Part shown: positions 55,614 to 64,000 of the stretch, one piece after another
Layout of the letters: each line of letters begins with the position of its first letter
Position numbering within the stretch: the stretch's first letter is position 1
From: an uncultured Bacteriovoracaceae bacterium
GTDB lineage: Bacteria > Bdellovibrionota > Bacteriovoracia > Bacteriovoracales > Bacteriovoracaceae
Length of the DNA stretch: 64,000 bases
Direction of reading: 5' to 3'
NCBI GenBank assembly: GCA_937931205.1
Contig: CALHBF010000008.1
Span: forward strand, 1 to 64,000
The notes under the pieces: generated by a model
Databases searched by the model: none
What the model saw: the letters and a program-made list of their open reading frames with translations, nothing else
What the model was told of the DNA's origin: nothing
Position numbers and translations under genes: made by a program

Positions 55614-55634
55614 AAGGCCCCGTAAAGGGGCCTT
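55614..55634. terminator. Intrinsic terminator between convergent ileS and lipoprotein gene
   Basis: AAGGCCCCGTAAAGGGGCCTT preceded by A tract, followed by CTTATTT. Confidence 0.8.
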
Positions 55635-55658
55635 CTTATTTGAACTGAAAGCAATTTA

Positions 55659-56399
55659 TTAATTAGCTGTGAAGAAGTCTGAGATTAGCTTGTTAACGCC
55701 CTCAGGTCCCATTCCTGTAACTTGAGAAGCTGATTCAATTCTATTCTGAAGAGATTGACCGTTACCAGATAGGATATCGTTCTTAAATTCTGTAATTGTA
55801 GAACCAGTTAGTTCTTTTACAAAAGAATCGTAATCAGAAGCTTTGAAAGTTCCTTTTGGAGAATTTTCAATTTTATAAGCAAAAGAAGCAACATCTAAGC
55901 TCTTCTCGCCAGATAGACCATATTGAACTTTTAGTTTATCAGCTAGGCTGTTAACAGAAAGTTGCTCTTTTAGGGCCTGCATTTTTGCTAGGTTTTTTGA
56001 AGATACTTCTTGTTTTTCGAATCGAGTACCAGTGTATGGATCTCTGTAGTAGTTACCTGATTCAGAAACTAGATCGTAGTAGAAATAAGAATTGTACTTG
56101 TTCATGTAGTTAGCAACGTTCTCACCTACATTGAATGAACCGATGTAATAAGCATCATAAGTACGGTAGTAACGATCATAAACAACGATATAATCGTATT
56201 TAAGAGTTTCAGACTTCACTAACTGAAGGTCATAACCATAAACGTCAGAGTTCACACGTCTTACGAACTCTTGAGCAAGTTGTTCATGAGTATAGTAGTT
56301 ACCACCTGTTGATGTACTTCCACCACCGCTTCCGCCACCACAGCTCACAAGAGAAAGTAACGCTGTCATTAAAAAAACATACATTCCTAGCTTCTTCAT
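55659..56399 (-). CDS. Tyr-rich putative lipoprotein
   Basis: MKKLGMYVFLMTALLSLVSCGGGSGGG lipobox; Tyr-rich middle. Confidence 0.8.
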   Translation of the reverse strand: MKKLGMYVFLMTALLSLVSCGGGSGGGSTSTGGNYYTHEQLAQEFVRRVNSDVYGYDLQLVKSETLKYDYIVVYDRYYRTYDAYYIGSFNVGENVANYMNKYNSYFYYDLVSESGNYYRDPYTGTRFEKQEVSSKNLAKMQALKEQLSVNSLADKLKVQYGLSGEKSLDVASFAYKIENSPKGTFKASDYDSFVKELTGSTITEFKNDILSGNGQSLQNRIESASQVTGMGPEGVNKLISDFFTAN

Positions 56400-56519
56400 T
56401 ATTGCCTCCAAAATTGTTTTTTATTAATAAGCGTCCGTGCCTTTATATTTTCAATAAATCAAATTTGATAAATTATGTAACCTAAAAATTCGCTTTCTTT
56501 TTCTTACTCAATTTCGGTG

Positions 56520-59444
56520 TCAAAATGCAACTAACTCAATACTTTCGGGCCCATTTTGACCCTTGCAGAACAATACAGCATGAGATTGCTTCTTATAAAG
56601 CAGAGGATTCATGGCCAAGCAGTGAGAAGGAACTTCAAAAGAATGCTTCACAGGTACGTAAACCTTGTCTTGATCAACCATCCACATATAGAAAGTGGGT
56701 GAAAATAACGCAGTGTTATCCACATAAAGTGAAGGAACTAGCTCTCCTCGTGCATCACGGGCCAGCATTGGGTTAAAGCGTAATGAAAAGGTAGATCCTT
56801 GCACAAAGCTTGTTCTATACAAGGGAGCTGAGAAGGTTTTAGTCTCATTCGCAAAGACACTGATAACTTCAAGAGTGGTATCAAGCTCAAAGAAGCGCAC
56901 AGATTTCTCACTCCAGTGATACTCTTTAATAAGAGATGCAACAAACTCTTTCGGATCTTGCGTTTTATAAGAGAAAACAGACTCTGCTTGGTTTTCACCT
57001 AATAGGATTGAGCGCATTCTATCTTTAGCAAACTGACCTTTTAAAATCGTCTGTCTGCTTAACTCTCCCTCTTGCCCTATAATAAAAGCAGCATCAAAAA
57101 CTTGATTCGAAAAATCATAACGTGTTTTGAACGCAGATAATTTCAGTGGTTCCTTAAGAACTGGTTTTTTATTTAAAGCAAAGGCCAGTACATCGCGGGC
57201 CTTGAGATTGAGATGGAAATAATCCTGAACAATTCCACTGCCTGTTCTCAAGAAGACAGATACTTCATTCGATGCACTCTCTTCTGGAAGTCTTAAAGTC
57301 AGTAACTCAAAATTGGCCCATGAAGGAAGATCCAATTGTAAGCGCAGCTGTTTTAAAAAGGAGGCATTAGTAAGTGTTCTTACACGCCAGACGATCTCTT
57401 CCCCTTCACGCTCAGGCATCAGGTAGTTTAGATGTACACTTCTTAATTCCCTATTCGGATCAAAGGCATCAGTTGATTGATCAAGTAATTCAACAGGACC
57501 GAATGAAAAAAAGAAAGCTGAATGAAATTCTCCCCACTCGGGGTGAGTTAATTTCATAAATCGACTTTGAGCAGGGATAGGCAGAGAGAAGTCAGAGACA
57601 AGCTTCAATGTTTGCTTAGAATTCTGGTGAAACTTTTGATTAATAAATCGGCCTTCATCATTGAAGAAGAGATAGCGAAGCTCTTTGGCCCTTCCCGCTT
57701 CATCGGCAACAATTCCACTTACCCAGTAATCAAGAATTCCATCTTGATCAATATCTACACGCACAAGCCCTATGCCATCGAGAAGGAAATCAATTTCTCC
57801 CAATTTGATATCAATCTTAAGTTTTACTTCCCCATCTTCAAGGGCATAGACCGACAGCTTTTTATCATCTTTAGAGAAATGAAAAAATCTTGGAGCAACA
57901 TCTCCTTGAGATGGAACAGGTACCGTCTGAAGATTTTGCAAAAGACCATTCTTCGCGGTAACAAAAGTATTCTTTTTATTCTTAATTTTCTTAGTCAGAA
58001 GGACCTGATGAGAAAATGTTTTGCCACGAATAACGACTCTCAGTTTAAGGATGGCATCGACCCACTCATCTTGGGCCACAATTTTAAGAAGAAGTCCTTC
58101 TCGTTGCCATTGCCATGAGATATCAACACCAGCATTTAATGATTCCACTCTGATATCTTTAGCAGTTAGTTTTTCATTCTGAACAATGGGAAGTAACCAT
58201 TGGGCTGAAAGACTGTTCTCATCCAAAGACACACGATCAAATTCTTTAAAGACAGGGCGTGGGAAATTGACACTATTATCTTGCAGAAGTTTAACGGCCT
58301 TTTTAATTTGCATTAATCCAGACGATGAAAAGACAGAAAGCCCACTGGCCATTGCTGAAATATTTCTTGCCGAACTCATCAAAGCAGAACGTATTTCTTC
58401 ATTAGAAGCATTCGGAAAAATACCTTTCATGATGGCCGCAGCTCCGGAAACATAAGGAGCGGCCTGACTAGTTCCAAACTTAATATCATATCCCTTCATT
58501 CCAAAAAAATCAGATGAAAGAGTCATGGGGATGAGTCCTAAGATCTGTCCACCTGGGGCAAGGATATCCACCTGCCCACCAAAGTTTGAGAAGCGGGACA
58601 TTTCTCCATCAACATTGATTGAACCAACACAAAATACCGATTTGAAAGCACACGGATAAATTTGAGCTTCATGACGATCATTTCCTGCTGCCGCCACGAC
58701 TAAAATGCCATGATCCTCCGCTCTTTGCAGCGCCGTCTTCACTTCTGCCACATTGGCAAGAATCGGCCAGCCTAAGCTGAGATTAATAACATCTACTTTT
58801 CTATCAATCGCATAATTTATAGCGCGAGCAACTCGCACGCTGATAACCTCTTGGGTTCCCGCAGGCATTTGTCCTTCGCGAGTATCATAAACTTTAAGAG
58901 GAAGAATTTTAATTCGATTACTAAGACCTGCTAAACCAATTCCATTATTAACATTGGCCGCGATAATTCCTGCCACATGAGTTCCGTGCCCAACATCATC
59001 ATCTGCCAGTCTTTGACGACGAACATCTTTAGTCGCAAAATTCCAACCAGCACAGTCTCCCTCGAATCCATTTTTATCTGGATCACCCGTAGGACCTAAC
59101 GGCACTCTTCCATCTCTACACTCACTTGGATTGAGAAGGATACGACCTTTAAGGTCTTCATGCTCAAGATCAACTCCACTATCAATAACAGCAACCACTG
59201 TGTCACGAACCATCAAAGAATCAAGTTCAATGCTCCAGTCAATATTGGCCCAACTCTCCCCTTTTGTTTCATAGGGAGTAATATCATCAATGTCACCGAT
59301 AACAATTTGTCCTGAATTCTCCAGTGCCCACTGATAATTAAAATAGAGGTCATTTAATACAGAAGTTTTAGAACTAGGCTTAATGGCCGAATACGACTGC
59401 CAAGAGAAGAAGAAAGTAGTTAAAAGAAGAAGAACATTTTTCAT
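56520..59444 (-). CDS. Secreted S8 subtilisin-like serine protease with large C-terminal region
   Basis: VAVIDSGVDLEHEDL (Asp), DVGHGTHVAGIIAA (His), FGTSQAAPYVSGAAAIM (Ser). Confidence 0.95.
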   Translation of the reverse strand: MKNVLLLLTTFFFSWQSYSAIKPSSKTSVLNDLYFNYQWALENSGQIVIGDIDDITPYETKGESWANIDWSIELDSLMVRDTVVAVIDSGVDLEHEDLKGRILLNPSECRDGRVPLGPTGDPDKNGFEGDCAGWNFATKDVRRQRLADDDVGHGTHVAGIIAANVNNGIGLAGLSNRIKILPLKVYDTREGQMPAGTQEVISVRVARAINYAIDRKVDVINLSLGWPILANVAEVKTALQRAEDHGILVVAAAGNDRHEAQIYPCAFKSVFCVGSINVDGEMSRFSNFGGQVDILAPGGQILGLIPMTLSSDFFGMKGYDIKFGTSQAAPYVSGAAAIMKGIFPNASNEEIRSALMSSARNISAMASGLSVFSSSGLMQIKKAVKLLQDNSVNFPRPVFKEFDRVSLDENSLSAQWLLPIVQNEKLTAKDIRVESLNAGVDISWQWQREGLLLKIVAQDEWVDAILKLRVVIRGKTFSHQVLLTKKIKNKKNTFVTAKNGLLQNLQTVPVPSQGDVAPRFFHFSKDDKKLSVYALEDGEVKLKIDIKLGEIDFLLDGIGLVRVDIDQDGILDYWVSGIVADEAGRAKELRYLFFNDEGRFINQKFHQNSKQTLKLVSDFSLPIPAQSRFMKLTHPEWGEFHSAFFFSFGPVELLDQSTDAFDPNRELRSVHLNYLMPEREGEEIVWRVRTLTNASFLKQLRLQLDLPSWANFELLTLRLPEESASNEVSVFLRTGSGIVQDYFHLNLKARDVLAFALNKKPVLKEPLKLSAFKTRYDFSNQVFDAAFIIGQEGELSRQTILKGQFAKDRMRSILLGENQAESVFSYKTQDPKEFVASLIKEYHWSEKSVRFFELDTTLEVISVFANETKTFSAPLYRTSFVQGSTFSLRFNPMLARDARGELVPSLYVDNTALFSPTFYMWMVDQDKVYVPVKHSFEVPSHCLAMNPLLYKKQSHAVLFCKGQNGPESIELVAF

Positions 59445-59445
59445 C

Positions 59446-62400
59446 TTAGTACCTATTCATCAGCCAAAGGAGAAGGAACTCCCCTTCAGACATTCCTGAC
59501 TGAGTTTGAATCAACCGCAGAGGACCTTGAGGGCTCATCGAGCCAATCATACCGACTGTGTGGGAGAAAATATCTCTATCTCCATTCTCCATACGTGAAC
59601 GGAAACCACTCATATGTCCACTGACATAAAGGTTATCAACTCCCCCTGAGAGCAGTGCTAATCCTTCAAAAGTAAAACATCCTTCAAGATCATTAACGAG
59701 ATTGGCAAGAGCACGTCCAAATTCTGTCGAGTTATTCTGACGATAGAATTTCTGAACTTTACTAAATCTCGTCCATACACGAGAAACGTGAGCATTAAAG
59801 GTATTGGAGTCAGAAGTATTGAACTTGTAATGTTTCGTCATGGCCGCTCGAACAAGAGAGCGGTCAACTTTAAGAAAATTTCTGAAGGCCATTTCATAAA
59901 AAGCAATGTTGAGATTAATGGCATAGAAGCGAACTTTGCCACTACCAATAAGATTCTCTGGTGAGAAAATTGTTGATCCGACTGCATTGTTTAATTTCTT
60001 AAAGATAGAGTTGATCTTCTGAGGAGAAGCACTCCAGCCTTTATAGCGATAACCTACAGAGAGATAGATATTTTCAAGTGAAAGTTCTGAACTCTCCCCC
60101 TCAATACTGACTACTCGAGTATGAGAATGACCTTGGAAAGTATCGGCTGGGTTTCCGCTGTTGGTTGATCTTAAACTGACGTACTCACCAATTTCTTGAA
60201 TTTCATTAAGAAGTGAATCCACTACTTTCAGAGCAAAACTCTGATAATCATATCCACTGCGCTTTCCAATATTATAGCGGTAGAAATCCTTCTTATCTCC
60301 TGAGGGATGAGTAATGGACATCTGATCATTTTGTTTTCCGCGCTGATGTCTCCACCAGAAGAAATCAAAATTAAACTTTCTCTCAGAGAAATCATGATTG
60401 ATCACCCAAGGTTTCTGCACACTACGGGCCTTATCCAGTTTCCCCCATTTTAGGGCACGGGAAAGGGCGCGGATATTATCAAAGAAATCAGGATTGGCCT
60501 CAAAAGGATCATTGTCCATTGTATTTAAGGTTAGATTTAGATTAAAGAATTCTGTTTTCGCGATCCCTTTATTAAAGCCTGCTCCCAAATTGAGAACCTG
60601 CACATAGGCCTTCAATGAGAGGGAAACATCAAAAGAATTCATCAAGGCCGGATCATTATAGATATGAAAAGAGTCTTCAGTAGCTCGATAGATATGAAGT
60701 CTTGAAATAACAGTCAGCTTATCCTGCAGTCGTAAATACGCTTGGGCATAGTCCCCAAGTCCTTGTCCAACTAAGAAAGACAGATCAGGGCCAAAACCTG
60801 TTTGAATAATCACAGATTCGCCAATACCAATATTATCTTTGAATTCTTTTAACAACTTTGCCGATTTCTCGGCCAGAACTTCTGAATCAGTTTCAGTGCG
60901 GCTTAAGGCTTCTAACTCATCTAATACTCTTGCATCGAGAAACTTTTCTAGCGGAACAAGCAGATTCTTAATGGGCTCTTTAAGAGATGATTTAATACTC
61001 TTAATAGGTCTAAGACTTGTATAGGTGCGATAAAGATTTAGCTTGGCACTTCCTTCGGCCATCATGCTCGAAGATGGCAGCCCATCCACTCCAAGATAAA
61101 TTCCTAAATCGAGGCTCGCTCCAACTGTATCAGCAAGCTGTACAATATTATCAGAGCCCATATAGTTACCGGCAATGACCTCACGGTTAGCAATCAGATT
61201 CATATCAAAGAGCTTAGTGTGCCAAAAACCAAAAGGAACTTTAGAGACCTCACCAGTCTTTAAAAATTCCACAAACTGCTTCGTTGCTAAATCTAGCTGA
61301 TGATCAAAAATAGCAAACTGCAGATCAGTGCGAGGAACAAATCTTTTATTAAACTCAGTCATCAGAGTTGTAATAACGTTAGTAACTGCTTTAGAGCCGA
61401 CAAATGACCAAATTTCAGAAAGAGAAAGTGGGTCATCGGGATTTGTTCCCGCAAATTGCGAAGCATATCCTTCCCAACTCACTCCCCCGATTAGCTTACC
61501 TTTCTTCAGGCGAGGTGCAAGATTAGGTGATGCTTCAAAAGGGATTAGCGGATACTCTTTTTCCAGAGCGAAGGATTTTCTGAGATATTGAACTCGTGAA
61601 AGTGTCTTATGCAGAATCAGGGTTTCTACTTCTTTTGGATAGGCCCCAAAAGCAACGATCTCCTGCCAGTCACTAAGAGTTAGAGAAAGAATTCGTCTTG
61701 TGATCCATCTGGCATCCTCATATGAAGTGCTAAACTCTCTTCCATACTCATAATCAAGGACAAGCTGATTATTAAAAACACGTCCTGAAATCCAAGACAT
61801 GAGATTCACACTTTCAGGAACATCAACAAGATTATAAGGAACAAGAAGAGCGTTAAGGAGTCTTCTGCCACGAATCTTAGAACTTGGAACAACACCTAGA
61901 GCGAGGTTATAAAATTCATCTTCAGCATCTTCTAAGACAAATACATCCTGAACTTGAATGGTGTCCGAATCCTCTTCCGGATTATTCTTTACCCAACGAT
62001 CGGCATCTAGAAACGTTCCGCGTTTCAGCTCCTTGAGCATCTCATTCTTTGAAAAAACTCCCTTGAACTTAAGATCAAGAGTTGGAGCATGATGAAGAGC
62101 AGGAACTTGATAGCCTATCTTTTCAAGTAGGGCCTTTCTTAAAAGATTATTATGACCTTTAGTATCGAAGATCACTCGAAGAACTTTTTTCTCTCCATTA
62201 GGCATTACTTTCAGGGCCCTCAGCGCAAACTGCCCAATAAGTGTTTCAGTGCGAGGGATAGTCTCTATGACTTCTAAAGTTTCTTCTGCTCCTAGGATAC
62301 TCTTATATTTGAGAGGACGAGATAACTCATTTTTCCAAAGAACGGAGTCTTGTGTTGGATTAAGAAGAGAAAGATCACTGATCGCTCCCGTTTCATACAA

Positions 62401-62592
62401 CTCTCGTGCTTCATCAGGAAGAAGAAGGTTGCCTTGATAAACAAGATCCGAAGCGGCCTGACGTTGATATCCAAGAGGAATAGCACTAGGGTATTGATCA
62501 AAGGGAGCAGCAAATAAACTCGTGTACGTGACAAATATGCCAAGCAGAATGAAAGTCAGTCTACTGAAAATCGGTTTATTTTTCACATCCAT
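59446..62592 (-). CDS. Large hypothetical secreted protein (1048 aa), operonic with the subtilase
   Basis: N-terminal signal segment FILLGIFVTYTSLFAAPF; stop is 1 nt from subtilase start. Confidence 0.75.
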   Translation of the reverse strand: MDVKNKPIFSRLTFILLGIFVTYTSLFAAPFDQYPSAIPLGYQRQAASDLVYQGNLLLPDEARELYETGAISDLSLLNPTQDSVLWKNELSRPLKYKSILGAEETLEVIETIPRTETLIGQFALRALKVMPNGEKKVLRVIFDTKGHNNLLRKALLEKIGYQVPALHHAPTLDLKFKGVFSKNEMLKELKRGTFLDADRWVKNNPEEDSDTIQVQDVFVLEDAEDEFYNLALGVVPSSKIRGRRLLNALLVPYNLVDVPESVNLMSWISGRVFNNQLVLDYEYGREFSTSYEDARWITRRILSLTLSDWQEIVAFGAYPKEVETLILHKTLSRVQYLRKSFALEKEYPLIPFEASPNLAPRLKKGKLIGGVSWEGYASQFAGTNPDDPLSLSEIWSFVGSKAVTNVITTLMTEFNKRFVPRTDLQFAIFDHQLDLATKQFVEFLKTGEVSKVPFGFWHTKLFDMNLIANREVIAGNYMGSDNIVQLADTVGASLDLGIYLGVDGLPSSSMMAEGSAKLNLYRTYTSLRPIKSIKSSLKEPIKNLLVPLEKFLDARVLDELEALSRTETDSEVLAEKSAKLLKEFKDNIGIGESVIIQTGFGPDLSFLVGQGLGDYAQAYLRLQDKLTVISRLHIYRATEDSFHIYNDPALMNSFDVSLSLKAYVQVLNLGAGFNKGIAKTEFFNLNLTLNTMDNDPFEANPDFFDNIRALSRALKWGKLDKARSVQKPWVINHDFSERKFNFDFFWWRHQRGKQNDQMSITHPSGDKKDFYRYNIGKRSGYDYQSFALKVVDSLLNEIQEIGEYVSLRSTNSGNPADTFQGHSHTRVVSIEGESSELSLENIYLSVGYRYKGWSASPQKINSIFKKLNNAVGSTIFSPENLIGSGKVRFYAINLNIAFYEMAFRNFLKVDRSLVRAAMTKHYKFNTSDSNTFNAHVSRVWTRFSKVQKFYRQNNSTEFGRALANLVNDLEGCFTFEGLALLSGGVDNLYVSGHMSGFRSRMENGDRDIFSHTVGMIGSMSPQGPLRLIQTQSGMSEGEFLLLWLMNRY

Positions 62593-62710
62593 AATCGGGC
62601 AAAAATACCCTTAAACCATGAATTTATATAGAGCTTGTGAAGAAATTATAGAGACAGAAAGGACTGGTAAGTCTCTGCAAATTCGAATAATGACCTTTTT
62701 TTTGGGTTTC

Positions 62711-62724
62711 CTGATCTAAATCAG
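62711..62724 (+). promoter_or_regulatory. FNR/Dnr-type binding site upstream of hemN
   Basis: CTGAT-CTAA-ATCAG perfect inverted repeat, 35 bp before the hemN ATG. Confidence 0.6.
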
Positions 62725-62758
62725 ATAATTATTTTCTCGTTTGCCGAAAAATCAGGTC

Positions 62759-64000
62759 ATGAAAAAGATAAATGAACTTATTGAAAAGTACAATCGCCCT
62801 GGTCCTCGTTATACCTCTTATCCTCCAGTTCCCTTCTGGAGCAAAACGCCGCAAAAGGAAGAATGGTTTTCCCATGTAAAACATCATTCTCACGATGGAG
62901 TTGATCTTTATGTTCATATTCCATTCTGTGAGAAACTTTGTTGGTATTGTGGCTGTAATAGAACCATTACAAAAGATCACTCAGTAGAGAAGCATTTCAT
63001 CAATCTGCTTTTAAAAGAATGGGAAATGTATCAGAAAGAGTTCGGAGCTCTTCAAGTCAACTCCCTTCACTTAGGTGGCGGAACTCCCACTTTCTTATCA
63101 CCAGATAATCTCAAGTACCTCATTGAGTCTTTGACTAATCTTACTTCTTCACAATTTGTTGGCTCAATCGAAGTTGATCCTCGTACTTGTACTCAAGGTC
63201 ATTTGGAAGTTCTCAAAGAACTTGATTTCAAAAGAATCTCTCTAGGAATTCAGGATTTCGATCCTAAAGTTCAAAATGCTATCAATCGGATTCAGCCAGT
63301 TAATTTAGTGGAAGAGTTAGTTAAAAAAATTCGTGACTTTAAATTTGAGAGCATCAACTTTGATCTGATCTACGGGCTTCCTCATCAGAGAGTTTCTAGT
63401 ATTTCTGAGACGATCCGTATTGTGAATGCTCTCTCTCCTGATTTGATTGCGTTTTACGGATTCGCTCATCTTCCTCATAAAATTGCCAATCAAAAACTTA
63501 TTTCTAAAAATACTCTGCCAACGGCCGCTCAAAGGCAGGAGCTTTATCAATTAGGAAAGAAGCTTTTCTTAATGGCAGGCTTTGAAGATATCGGTATGGA
63601 TCACTTCGCCAAGCCCGACAACTACCTTTATCAAGCGAAAGTGAATAAAAGACTTCACCGCAACTTTATGGGTTATACAGACAAAAAATCGAATGTTCTG
63701 ATTGGTCTAGGCCCAAGCTCAATTTCCGATTCTGGAATGAGTTTTATTCAAAACCAGAAAGATCTTAAAGCTTATGAACAAGCTATCTTAAATAATAACT
63801 TACCAATCAGTTTGGGGCATACTCAAACGACCATTGATCTAGTGACTCAAAAACTTATTCTGGGAATCATGTGTGAAGATTCAACGACTCTCTCCCCAAA
63901 TTTACCTTACATGAATGAAATTGAAGAAGAGCTAAAAAGTTTTGTTGATGATGGGCTGATTAGTCTTCAAAGCAACAAGCTTGAACTTACTGATCTCGGA
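62759..64000 (+). CDS. hemN: Oxygen-independent coproporphyrinogen III oxidase, 3' truncated by window
   Basis: RYTSYPPVPFW, YVHIPFCEKLCWYCGCN radical-SAM CxxxCxxC, LHLGGGTPTFL; open through base 64000. Confidence 0.95.
   Translation, partial: MKKINELIEKYNRPGPRYTSYPPVPFWSKTPQKEEWFSHVKHHSHDGVDLYVHIPFCEKLCWYCGCNRTITKDHSVEKHFINLLLKEWEMYQKEFGALQVNSLHLGGGTPTFLSPDNLKYLIESLTNLTSSQFVGSIEVDPRTCTQGHLEVLKELDFKRISLGIQDFDPKVQNAINRIQPVNLVEELVKKIRDFKFESINFDLIYGLPHQRVSSISETIRIVNALSPDLIAFYGFAHLPHKIANQKLISKNTLPTAAQRQELYQLGKKLFLMAGFEDIGMDHFAKPDNYLYQAKVNKRLHRNFMGYTDKKSNVLIGLGPSSISDSGMSFIQNQKDLKAYEQAILNNNLPISLGHTQTTIDLVTQKLILGIMCEDSTTLSPNLPYMNEIEEELKSFVDDGLISLQSNKLELTDLG

Noticed and set aside
57567-58118. 183-aa plus-strand ORF inside the subtilase gene
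   Set aside because: Antisense to a well-supported CDS, biased composition, no RBS or recognisable motif

Overview
This 64 kb window is a gene-dense stretch of bacterial chromosome. Its content resembles a predatory Bdellovibrionota/Bacteriovorax-type genome, but that is inferred from gene content and not tested. I see no rRNA, tRNA, CRISPR array or intact IS element. Main blocks: a zinc-flavoured 5' edge (MerC-like protein, type-B L31); topA; type III glutamine synthetase; PPTase; M61 peptidase; A-type Fe-S protein and LysR regulator; FG-GAP/ASPIC lipoprotein; acyl-CoA dehydrogenase; a contiguous type II secretion operon gspC-N; prenyl synthase; MerR; ihfA; rplT-rpmI-infC; plsB; CBS-less IMPDH; Na/Pi cotransporter; a heme operon hemA-hemCD-hemL-HK-RR-hemE with an embedded two-component system; a CpaF-like ATPase with orphan hypotheticals; maf; FecR-like protein; eukaryotic-type ileS; a subtilase plus giant secreted protein pair; and a 3'-truncated hemN. 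The observations I rate highest are: (1) a 165-bp MITE-like element with terminal inverted repeats and a 9-bp target duplication at the gspN/prenyl synthase junction; (2) two near-identical, oppositely oriented Pho-box-like sites (TGTCA-N6-TGTCA) between the Na/Pi transporter operon and the heme operon; (3) the two-component system inside the heme operon; (4) an infC AUU start plus an attenuator-like terminator before rpmI; (5) an FNR-type box upstream of hemN; (6) low-complexity and extended architectures in the T2SS components; (7) an orphan CpaF/hypothetical cluster and several small ORFs missed by the ORF track.
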